Shown here: one piece after another, positions 33,576 to 40,537 of the stretch
Numbering within the stretch: position 1 is the first letter of the stretch
Layout of the letters: the number at the start of each line of letters is the position of its first letter
The notes under the pieces: generated by a model
What the model was told of the DNA's origin: nothing
What the model saw: only the letters and a program-made list of their open reading frames with translations
Databases searched by the model: none
Translations under genes and position numbers: made by a program
Source of the DNA: an uncultured Prevotella sp.
GTDB lineage: Bacteria; Bacteroidota; Bacteroidia; Bacteroidales; Bacteroidaceae
Direction of reading: 5' to 3'
NCBI GenBank assembly: GCA_900314935.1
Contig: OMXE01000003.1
Location: forward strand, 62,001-126,000
DNA length: 64,000 bases

Positions 33576-34213
33576 GTTACGACGTATATGTATTCGACCT
33601 GGACGGCACGTTGTTGGATACCTTAAGGGATTTGACAGCAAGCGTGAACCATGCTCTTCGCTGGGCAGGAATGCCGGAAAGAACGATTGAGGAGGTGCGA
33701 TGGTTCGTGGGAAACGGCGTGAAGAAGCTCATGGAACGGGCTGTTCCTGAGGGTACCGATAATCCGCGGTTTACTGAGGTGTATCAGGAGTTTCGCGACC
33801 ATTATCTTCATCATGGGTTGGATACGACGGAACCTTATCCAGGTATCATGGAGATGCTTCGTACCTTGAAGGATGAAGGAAAACAAATAGCGGTAGTCAG
33901 CAACAAATTTTATAAGGCCACCGAGGAACTGTGCTGTCATTTCTTCGCCGGTCTGGTTGACGTGGCTATCGGAGAGCGGGAGGATATCCGTAAGAAACCA
34001 GCACCCGATACGGTAGAGGAGGCGTTACGAAGACTAAAGGCTGATTGCAGTCATGCTGTTTATGTGGGTGACAGTGATGTAGATATACAGACCGCCATGA
34101 ATAGCGGTCTGCCTTGTATCAGTGTGCTGTGGGGATTCCGTGATAAGGATTTTCTGCTGGCGCATGGTGCTACGACATTTGTCGCATCACCGCACGAACT
34201 GCTTGCTATCTGA
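33572..34213 (+). CDS. HAD family hydrolase, phosphoglycolate phosphatase-like
   Basis: 213 aa from the ATG overlapping the previous stop. HAD motif I DVYVFDLDGTLLDTLRDL (nucleophile Asp), motif II VVSNK, motif III lysine KKPAPD, motif IV VYVGDSDVDIQTA. A helical cap (GNGVKKLMERAVPE) places it in the Gph/PGP-type subgroup. Substrate could be phosphoglycolate or a sugar phosphate such as beta-glucose-1-phosphate; the coupling to a GH77-like gene makes a sugar phosphate worth considering, but that is inference. Its stop abuts the convergent ribE stop. Confidence 0.9.
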   Translation: MSYDVYVFDLDGTLLDTLRDLTASVNHALRWAGMPERTIEEVRWFVGNGVKKLMERAVPEGTDNPRFTEVYQEFRDHYLHHGLDTTEPYPGIMEMLRTLKDEGKQIAVVSNKFYKATEELCCHFFAGLVDVAIGEREDIRKKPAPDTVEEALRRLKADCSHAVYVGDSDVDIQTAMNSGLPCISVLWGFRDKDFLLAHGATTFVASPHELLAI

Positions 34214-34816
34214 TTATACCAGCGATTGCAATCGGGCTATGTACTTACCAAGAATGTCAAACTCCAGGTTCACCTTTGTACCAACACGGATATCGCAGAA
34301 GTTGGTGTGTTCAAAGGTGTAGGGGATGATGGCCACCTGAAAGGTGTCTTCGGTGGGGTTGCAGACGGTAAGCGAAACACCATTGACCGTGACACTACCT
34401 TTGTCAACCGTGAAATATCCGCGTTTGGCCATCTCCTTATCGTAGGCATACTTGAACGTGAAGTAGGTACTACCCTCGGCGTCTTCAACATTTATGCAAT
34501 CGGCCGTCATATCCACATGACCTTGAACGATATGTCCGTCAAGTCGGCCGTTCATGAGCATCGACCTTTCCACATTGACTTTATCACCGATTTGAAGGAG
34601 TCCAAGGTTTGAACGCTCCAGCGTTTCCTTCATGGCAGTCACTGTATAGGTGTTGTCTTCGATCTTCACGACGGTTAGACAGACACCGTTATGCGCCACA
34701 CTCTGATCGATGCCCAGTTCATCAACAAACGAACAGGTCAGTGTAAAGTCAATATTCTCTTGGTCGTGCCTGATGGCCACAACCGTTGCAAATTCTTCTA
34801 TGATACCGGAAAACAT
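34214..34816 (-). CDS. ribE: Riboflavin synthase, alpha subunit
   Basis: 200 aa from ATG at 34816 (MFSGIIEEFATV, the classic start). Dismutates two 6,7-dimethyl-8-ribityllumazine molecules to riboflavin. Two lumazine-binding repeats are visible: first with DQSVAHNGVCLTV, MNGRLDGHIVQGHVD; second with KGSVTVNGVSLTVCNP and YTFEHTNF. No other rib genes are nearby. The only convincing promoter is about 220 bp upstream, so the mRNA would carry the structured RNA at 34838-35034, or the gene uses a weak promoter I cannot see. Confidence 0.96.
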   Translation of the reverse strand: MFSGIIEEFATVVAIRHDQENIDFTLTCSFVDELGIDQSVAHNGVCLTVVKIEDNTYTVTAMKETLERSNLGLLQIGDKVNVERSMLMNGRLDGHIVQGHVDMTADCINVEDAEGSTYFTFKYAYDKEMAKRGYFTVDKGSVTVNGVSLTVCNPTEDTFQVAIIPYTFEHTNFCDIRVGTKVNLEFDILGKYIARLQSLV

Positions 34817-34837
34817 AACTGTTAATGATAAGGTGAG

Positions 34838-35034
34838 AAAAAAGGAAGCCGTATCGATGATGTGATGAAACTCCGAGTAGAAATGATTTGAGTGCTCTCC
34901 GCCTTTGTAATCCACCGGCTTTACAGCTTAGTCGCTTTCGCGATTTATATGGCCCGCCATTAGCAAGAGAAACCTTCTCGGTTTTCGATGTTATTTGATG
35001 AGTATCCCGATCGAACCGATACGGCCCTTTTTCT
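34838..35034 (-). ncRNA. Structured RNA, about 195 nt, upstream of ribE
   Basis: On the minus strand the RNA begins just after a consensus promoter and is closed by a 9-bp perfect long-range stem, GCCGTATCG with CGATACGGC (35017-35025 with 34848-34856), extended by A-rich/T-rich flanks and followed by six T (34838-34843). Inside, CCGAG can pair with CTCGG to continue the stem after a large internal loop, and a TCGC-GAAA-GCGA tetraloop hairpin sits in the middle. The conserved FMN riboswitch core is absent. Closed stem, wide bubble and size resemble 6S-type RNA; a ribE leader or unknown riboswitch is the alternative. Confidence 0.6.
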
Positions 35035-35038
35035 ATTG

Positions 35039-35070
35039 CAAAGATAGAAAAAATAACCATAAGTTCCAAA
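35039..35070 (-). promoter_or_regulatory. Promoter of the structured RNA / ribE
   Basis: Minus-strand TTTG (35067-35070), 20-bp spacer, TATCTTTG (35039-35046): a strong consensus match. Confidence 0.8.
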
Positions 35071-35116
35071 CTTTTTTGATGAAATTCGCATGTTTTTCTT
35101 GATATTTGCCAAATCA

Positions 35117-35148
35117 TTTGCAAGGTTTTAATCTTTTTATTACTTTTG
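35117..35148 (+). promoter_or_regulatory. Promoter of the DUF1232 gene
   Basis: TTTG (35117-35120), 20-bp spacer, TACTTTTG (35141-35148). It overlaps the TTG at 35146 that would begin the longest ORF, so the ATG at 35185 is the start. Confidence 0.75.
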
Positions 35149-35184
35149 TCCTCTCAAAAGTATGAACCATCAAAACCTATTGAT

Positions 35185-35577
35185 ATGGAGTTACCTGATT
35201 TCATGCAGTATTCGAACAGATTCTCGAAGACGGCGTTTGTAGAGAAGATATCGAGAATAGCTAAAAGGGCAGGCGCAAAACTTGTATATGCTGCGCTGAT
35301 TCTGTACTATACCCTTCAGAGCGATTCGGTGTCGGTAAAGGATAAAGCCATTATCATCGGTGCACTGGGCTACCTGATCAGTCCGCTGGATGTGGTGCCC
35401 GATGCCATACCTATTGTGGGTCTTGGTGACGACCTCGGCGTTCTGGTCTATGTATTACAGAAGGTGTGGGGTAATGTCAGCGATGATGTCAAGACAAAAG
35501 CCCGTGAACGTCTGAGCAAATGGTTCGACGAGGACGAGATCGAAGAGATCGACGGACTGTTTGAAAGTGATAAGTAA
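35185..35577 (+). CDS. DUF1232 (YkvA-like) membrane protein
   Basis: 130 aa from ATG at 35185. The DUF1232 core is clear: KDKAIIIGALGYLISPLDVVPDAIPIVGLGDDLGVLVYVLQKV, with the family's ISPxDxxPD and GLxDDL motifs. One or two weakly hydrophobic segments suggest membrane association. The acidic C-terminus (KWFDEDEIEEIDGLFESD) is variable in the family. Function unknown across the family. It ends 11 bp from the convergent feoB stop. Confidence 0.85.
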   Translation: MELPDFMQYSNRFSKTAFVEKISRIAKRAGAKLVYAALILYYTLQSDSVSVKDKAIIIGALGYLISPLDVVPDAIPIVGLGDDLGVLVYVLQKVWGNVSDDVKTKARERLSKWFDEDEIEEIDGLFESDK

Positions 35578-35588
35578 TCACTTCTCAC

Positions 35589-37988
35589 TTAAAAGAAACT
35601 TCCCACTTGATAGACTACAGCAGATACCACCCATGCCAAGGCAGTGGTGTAGCATGCAGCGAATAGAGCCCACTTCCAGGAGCCTGTCTCTCCCTTGATG
35701 GCCGCAATGGTGGCGATACAGGGGAAATAGATCAGGACGAACAACAGGTAGGCAAAGGCTATCAACGGGGTGATACCGTCGGCTTCCATCTTCTGACGGA
35801 GGTTCGCATAACGTTCACTCTTGTTATCGGCATTCTCATCAGCTACTTCTTCATCGTCGGCATAGAGCACACCCATCGTTGAGGCAACAATCTCCTTGGC
35901 GCCAACACCGGCAATCAGACTCACGTCAAGTTTCCAGTCGAAACCTTGGGGACGGAAGATAGGCTCAATGGTCTTTCCAATCCTTCCGATATAACTCTGC
36001 TCCTGTTGCTGCTGTTGTGGCAGCTCCTCGTGATGGGGGAAGTACCCCAATGCCCATACGATGATACTGGCCACGAGAATAATGCCTCCCATCTTCTTCA
36101 GATATTGCTTTCCTTTCTCCCATGTATGACGGGTAATGGCTTTCACGGTGGGGAAACGGTAGGGTGGGAGTTCCATCACAAACGGGGTGTCTTCACCTTT
36201 CACCACCCAACGACTGAACACACGACTCATGACGACGGCCAGCAGGATACCGATGGCATAGAGTGCAATCATGATGGCGCTCTGGTATTTCACGGCAAAG
36301 AAGGTGCCGACAATCATGATATAGATGGGTAATCGGGCAGAACAGCTCATCAACGGAAGAACGAGCATGGTAATGAGTCGGCTACGTCTGCTCTCAATGG
36401 TTCTTGTGGCCATTACCGCAGGGACATTACAACCGAACCCCATGATCAGAGGGATGAACGACTTACCGTGAATGCCCATCTTATGCATAATCTTATCCAT
36501 GATGAAGGCAGCACGAGCCATATAACCAGAGTCTTCCATGAAGGAGATGAAGGTATAGAGGATCAGGATCTGCGGCAGGAAAATGATGACGGCACCAACA
36601 CCTGCTATGGCGCCATCCACGATCATGGCTTTCACCGGACCGTCGGGCAAGACGTTGTTCAGCCAGTCTGACAACAAACCTACACCAGCATCAATCCAGT
36701 CCATAGGGTACTGACCGATGGTGAAGGTCACCTCGAACATCAGATAGAGGAAAAGGAAGAACAACGGGAATCCCAGCCATTTGTGGGTGATGATTGCATC
36801 AAGGGCATGGGTCATCTCATAGGTGTCCTTCTTATGTCCTTCCTGATAGCCCACCTCTTCCAAGGCACCATGGATGAAGCCGTACTTCGCATTCATGATA
36901 GCCGTCTCACTGTCTTCCTTCGTCTCTTCCTTGATGATGGCTGCTGCCTTATCGCGAGTCTTCAGGATCTGCTCCTTCTGGGGCATGTCGGCAATGATAC
37001 GCTCAATGTCCTTGTCCATCTCCAACAACTTAATGGCAAGATAACGGGTGGAGAAGCGCAGACGGATATCGTGGTCGCTCTTCAAGTATTTCTGAATGGC
37101 TTCTATACCTTGTTCTATATAGGTACCGTGATTGATATGCAAGTGACGAATCCTGTGCTGACGGAACTTGCCTTCATACACCTGGATAATGGTCTGGAAC
37201 AATTGATCCACACCTCGACCGCTCTTGAACACGGTAGGCACCATGGGGAATCCCAGTAGTTCACCCAACTGGTTGGGATCCAGCTGATCGCCTCGGTCTT
37301 CCATCTCATCAAACATATTCAATGCCCCAACAATGCGCAGGTTCATATCGATGAGCTGCGTAGTGAGGTATAGGTTGCGCTCCAGGTTACTGGAGTCGAT
37401 GACGTTGATGATGATATCGGGGGTCTTCTCTACAATTTGTTTGCGGACATATAACTCCTCCGGACTGTAGGCACTCAGGGAGTAGGTGCCGGGGAGGTCG
37501 ACGATGTTGAAACGATAGCCCTTAAACTCAGCTACACCTTCCTTCGCATCTACCGTCACACCGCTGTAGTTTCCCACTCGTTCATGAGCACCAGAGGCAA
37601 AGTTGAACAGGGAGGTCTTTCCACAGTTGGGATTACCTACCAAGGCAATGTTGATGGTACGACGACGTTTCAGGGCAGCCGAATGTAACTGCTTCTCCAT
37701 CTGTTTGTCCTCGTATTCCACCTGCAGACTCTCTTCTTGTCCTTCCTGTTCCTTCAGGAATTCCTTCTCAGAGACGACCTCTATCTGACGGGCCTCACTA
37801 TGACGTAATGATAGCTCGTAACCCATGATCTTGTATTTCACGGGGTCTTGCAACGGTGCGTTCTGTAAGACTTCCACCATCTTTCCTTTGATGAATCCCA
37901 TCTCGATGATGCGCTTACGGAAACCACCATGTCCGGATACTTTTACAATGACACCTTTTTCACCAGTGTTCAGTTCAGATAACTTCAT
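35589..37988 (-). CDS. feoB: Ferrous iron transporter, fused FeoA-FeoB
   Basis: 799 aa from ATG at 37988. Residues 1 to about 75 are a FeoA SH3-like domain (MKLSELNTGEKGVIVKVSG ... FRKRIIEMGFIKG); FeoB follows: G1 GNPNCGKTSLFN, G3 DLPGTYSL, G4 NMFD, then the membrane domain with Gate motifs (MGFGCNVPAVMATRTIESRRSR, CSARLPIYIM, GVGAKEIVAS). Imports Fe2+ at the inner membrane. FeoA-FeoB fusion is common in Bacteroidetes. The ORF reading back to 38270 crosses tRNA-Lys and is not the real start; a -7 box lies at 38008. Confidence 0.97.
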   Translation of the reverse strand: MKLSELNTGEKGVIVKVSGHGGFRKRIIEMGFIKGKMVEVLQNAPLQDPVKYKIMGYELSLRHSEARQIEVVSEKEFLKEQEGQEESLQVEYEDKQMEKQLHSAALKRRRTINIALVGNPNCGKTSLFNFASGAHERVGNYSGVTVDAKEGVAEFKGYRFNIVDLPGTYSLSAYSPEELYVRKQIVEKTPDIIINVIDSSNLERNLYLTTQLIDMNLRIVGALNMFDEMEDRGDQLDPNQLGELLGFPMVPTVFKSGRGVDQLFQTIIQVYEGKFRQHRIRHLHINHGTYIEQGIEAIQKYLKSDHDIRLRFSTRYLAIKLLEMDKDIERIIADMPQKEQILKTRDKAAAIIKEETKEDSETAIMNAKYGFIHGALEEVGYQEGHKKDTYEMTHALDAIITHKWLGFPLFFLFLYLMFEVTFTIGQYPMDWIDAGVGLLSDWLNNVLPDGPVKAMIVDGAIAGVGAVIIFLPQILILYTFISFMEDSGYMARAAFIMDKIMHKMGIHGKSFIPLIMGFGCNVPAVMATRTIESRRSRLITMLVLPLMSCSARLPIYIMIVGTFFAVKYQSAIMIALYAIGILLAVVMSRVFSRWVVKGEDTPFVMELPPYRFPTVKAITRHTWEKGKQYLKKMGGIILVASIIVWALGYFPHHEELPQQQQQEQSYIGRIGKTIEPIFRPQGFDWKLDVSLIAGVGAKEIVASTMGVLYADDEEVADENADNKSERYANLRQKMEADGITPLIAFAYLLFVLIYFPCIATIAAIKGETGSWKWALFAACYTTALAWVVSAVVYQVGSFF

Positions 37989-38007
37989 CGCCTGTTCTAT
38001 TTTTCTG

Positions 38008-38015
38008 CAAAGGTA
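38008..38015 (-). promoter_or_regulatory. -7 box of feoB
   Basis: Minus-strand TACCTTTG, 19 bp before the ATG; no clear -33 box. I see no recognisable Fur box. Confidence 0.55.
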
Positions 38016-38124
38016 CACATTTTTTTGATGCAACTGGGTTGCAGAACAATAAAAGGAAGAGAAAATACCTAGAAATGATGATGTAAGACTGTATTTCTTT
38101 CCTGAATCGTTATTTTTAGGTATG

Positions 38125-38150
38125 AAAAAAGGCAACCTGAAGGTTGCCTT
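38125..38150 (-). terminator. Terminator of tRNA-Lys
   Basis: On the minus strand a 10-bp-arm hairpin (38141-38150 with 38129-38138) with a 2-nt minimal loop is followed by a T run (38125-38130), 2 bp after the tRNA end. Confidence 0.85.
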
Positions 38151-38152
38151 CG

Positions 38153-38225
38153 TACGCCTGCAGGGGGTCGAACCCTGGACACCCTGATTAAGAGTCAGGT
38201 GCTCTACCAACTGAGCTACAAGCGC
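38153..38225 (-). tRNA. tRNA-Lys (CTT anticodon)
   Basis: 73-nt cloverleaf on the minus strand. Acceptor GCGCTTG pairs with CAGGCGT (two G-T pairs); D arm GCTCAGTTGGTAGAGC; anticodon stem CCTGA/TCAGG around loop CTCTTAA gives CTT; T arm CAGGG-TTCGACC-CCCTG. Discriminator A; CCA is not encoded. Confidence 0.96.
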
Positions 38226-38267
38226 ATCATTGTCGGTGCAAATGGGATGCTTCCCGAATTGCGTGTG

Positions 38268-38299
38268 CAAAGGTACTGCCTTTTTCTGAAACCACCAAA
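38268..38299 (-). promoter_or_regulatory. Promoter of tRNA-Lys
   Basis: Minus-strand TTTG (38296-38299), 20-bp spacer, TACCTTTG (38268-38275), about 35 bp before the mature 5' end. Confidence 0.75.
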
Positions 38300-38350
38300 T
38301 ATTTTCTGAACTTTTTTCAAAAAAGTCTATTTATCTCTATCTTTCAGCTT

Positions 38351-39850
38351 TTATCTGGTGGCCCTGAAGCTTTCCATGTTCTCATATCGCCTTACCATAA
38401 ACCGCTGGTAGATATTGCGCAGCCAGATGTTGTGCGTGGCAATGAAGAGCAGACCGATGATTAGCATAGTGGCATAGGTGGCTGTCTCGCTCATGAACGC
38501 TTGCAGGATGCAGATGATGGCAACGGGTGCAAACATTGCGGCCATCTCAACACCAAAGGCAAACCAGTTGTTTTCTACATTCCCCTTACTAACTAGCTTG
38601 CTGTTCAAAGGAACGGTCTGCTTGTTCCATACCGCCATTTGCATGAGCATAAAGAATACCGGTCCGGCTGCGAATGCCATCATGGCGATGAGCATCAGCA
38701 GGGTATATTTACCCATGAACAAGGTGGGTATCATGATGAGAAGCGGCAACAGTAGCAGAGCACAGTAGAAATAATACTTGGCATGTAGCAGTTGCAAGAT
38801 GTTCTCCTTGTGAATCATCAGTCCGTCGATGTAGTTACCTTCGGCTCCCATGATCCTTACCAACAGCATACCGCCATTGATGATGAATACATATACCATG
38901 AAGAACTTGGAAGTGAAATTACCGTCATATATCTCTGTGTAAGAAATGATCAGACTGAGCATGACGGTGAAGATCGTACTATATAGGAACGAGTTGCGCA
39001 TGTTCTTGTTGCGCATAATACTCTTGATCTCCAGCTTCAGGTATTCGCCCATCTCACCGAAACGCTCAAACAAACGGAATTCCGTGACGGTCTTCAACTG
39101 TGTGTTCTTGGATTCGGTTGACTCGGTGTAGGTGACATGGTACTGCACCTCGCGGTTGATGAAGAAGAACAGTGCGAGGACAGCGAAGATGCCCAGATAG
39201 TACACGATATTCCATGAGGCTACTCCTTCACCAATGAGCGCAAAGCTGTCGAACATCGCATCGAAGTCCTTGATGATCCATGGCAGGAACATAGCTCCAT
39301 AGATGATGATGGGAGCTATCCACCACCAGATCTTCTTTGTGATGAGGGTGCGCCAGAGCATGTAGTTCTGACTGTTGATGATGATCATCAGCTGGAAGCC
39401 TACAATGAAACCCAAAGCCGCCCAGAAACCGCTACTGAAGAGGATTGACATGAAGGCGTAAGGAACAGTGATGCACAACCATATCAGGTTGTTGGGCGTA
39501 ATCATACTCGAAAGTATGAAACTCTCCACGCAAACATATTTAGGGATGGGAAGTAGGATATAGGGCTTAATCAGCTGAGCGGGTGTCTGCTGACCCAGAA
39601 ACCTAAACAGGAAATCTGCCGTGAGAAAGAACGGCAATAATCCGAAGATAAACTCGCAGGCAGTGAACGTACGTGAACTGTTGGCAATCATGGCGAACAT
39701 GACTGAGATAAAGATCAGATACATCACCATGAAGCCTCCCAGCAGATAGATGATGGTCTTGGCAGTTTTGTTCTGCTCATACACAGGACTGCGTTTTTCG
39801 CTCAGTTTCACATGACGACGCAGTTCCTTGAATAGTTGAAAACGATTCAT
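38351..39850 (-). CDS. DUF5687 family multi-spanning membrane protein
   Basis: 499 aa with about ten hydrophobic segments (e.g. IIYLLGGFMVMYLIFISVMF, IIYGAMFLPWIIKDF, LLLLPLLIMIPTLFMG) and a cytoplasmic-looking central region with an LKLEIKSIMRNKNMRNSFLYS segment typical of ABC exporter permeases of the DUF5687 type. In related genomes such permeases often have an adjacent ABC ATPase gene; none is visible here, so its partner must be elsewhere. It begins 17 bp after the lolA stop and likely belongs to the ftsK-lolA operon. Confidence 0.82.
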   Translation of the reverse strand: MNRFQLFKELRRHVKLSEKRSPVYEQNKTAKTIIYLLGGFMVMYLIFISVMFAMIANSSRTFTACEFIFGLLPFFLTADFLFRFLGQQTPAQLIKPYILLPIPKYVCVESFILSSMITPNNLIWLCITVPYAFMSILFSSGFWAALGFIVGFQLMIIINSQNYMLWRTLITKKIWWWIAPIIIYGAMFLPWIIKDFDAMFDSFALIGEGVASWNIVYYLGIFAVLALFFFINREVQYHVTYTESTESKNTQLKTVTEFRLFERFGEMGEYLKLEIKSIMRNKNMRNSFLYSTIFTVMLSLIISYTEIYDGNFTSKFFMVYVFIINGGMLLVRIMGAEGNYIDGLMIHKENILQLLHAKYYFYCALLLLPLLIMIPTLFMGKYTLLMLIAMMAFAAGPVFFMLMQMAVWNKQTVPLNSKLVSKGNVENNWFAFGVEMAAMFAPVAIICILQAFMSETATYATMLIIGLLFIATHNIWLRNIYQRFMVRRYENMESFRATR

Positions 39851-39867
39851 AGAAAATAATAAATGAA

Positions 39868-40470
39868 TTAACGGAGATCGATCACCTCCGCATTAGGATA
39901 ATCTTTTGAGTGGAAGGCGAAGAAGGAATCACTGAGCTTCTTCGTCTGGAAATTCGAGATATTGATCACCGTCCAGCCTTTCTCTGTACGCATCTTCACC
40001 TGTGTGGGCTTATAGCTCTTGTCGATAGTCAGGTACATTTCCTTGATGGTACGCTTCTGATTCTGTGCGGTGAGATGCACCTCGTACTTCCCGCTAACGG
40101 TCTTACTGCTCATCGTAAAGCCGTTCTTGTATATATTAATAAAGGTATAGGGGTTCATGGCTTGCTGCTGTGCTTCCGTAGGAGTACTTACACTTACCTC
40201 CTCGGCCTGCTTGTTCAGTGTCCACTGTGTCTTCCCGTCGTACCACACCGTGGCTTTTTCGGTATGAGCACAGAATTTGTTACCTTTAACATAGATGGTA
40301 CCTGCTGCATTGCCATACTTTCCGCTCATGGAGAACTTGGCCTGTGCGCCGTTCTTGTTACCTACCACAGCCGCAGTCTTGTCGAGAATCTGTCGTGCCT
40401 GTGTGCCTGTTTGTGCCTGAGCACTGATGGCGATAACAAACATCATCAATATATAAACAATCTTTTTCAT
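39868..40470 (-). CDS. LolA-like outer-membrane lipoprotein carrier
   Basis: 200 aa. Signal peptide MKKIVYILMMFVIAISAQA, then a LolA/LolB-type unclosed beta-barrel pattern: ARQILDKTAAVVGNKNGAQAKFSMSG, KGNKFCAHTEKATVWYDGKTQWTLN, EVSVSTPTEAQQQAMNPYTFINIYKNGF, EVHLTAQNQKRTIKEMYLTID. Predicted periplasmic chaperone carrying lipoproteins to the outer membrane. The ftsK-lolA linkage is widespread in Bacteroidetes. Short distance (67 bp) after ftsK with no promoter seen. Confidence 0.88.
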   Translation of the reverse strand: MKKIVYILMMFVIAISAQAQTGTQARQILDKTAAVVGNKNGAQAKFSMSGKYGNAAGTIYVKGNKFCAHTEKATVWYDGKTQWTLNKQAEEVSVSTPTEAQQQAMNPYTFINIYKNGFTMSSKTVSGKYEVHLTAQNQKRTIKEMYLTIDKSYKPTQVKMRTEKGWTVINISNFQTKKLSDSFFAFHSKDYPNAEVIDLR

Positions 40471-40537
40471 CTTCTATTATTATTAAATGGTTTGCCCTGA
40501 TTTGACGGAAAACACCGTTACAGGGTTTATTCCTTTT

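Noticed and set aside
34838..35034. FMN riboswitch
   Set aside because: Position before ribE is suggestive, but the highly conserved RFN core sequences are not present on either strand.
37989..38270. N-terminal extension of FeoB
   Set aside because: Runs through the tRNA-Lys gene and past a -7 box; FeoA domain starts at 37988.
38310..38326. AT-only inverted repeat after DUF5687 as terminator
   Set aside because: Eight-bp arms of mostly A/T with a one-base centre; too weak to call, and it lies next to the tRNA promoter.
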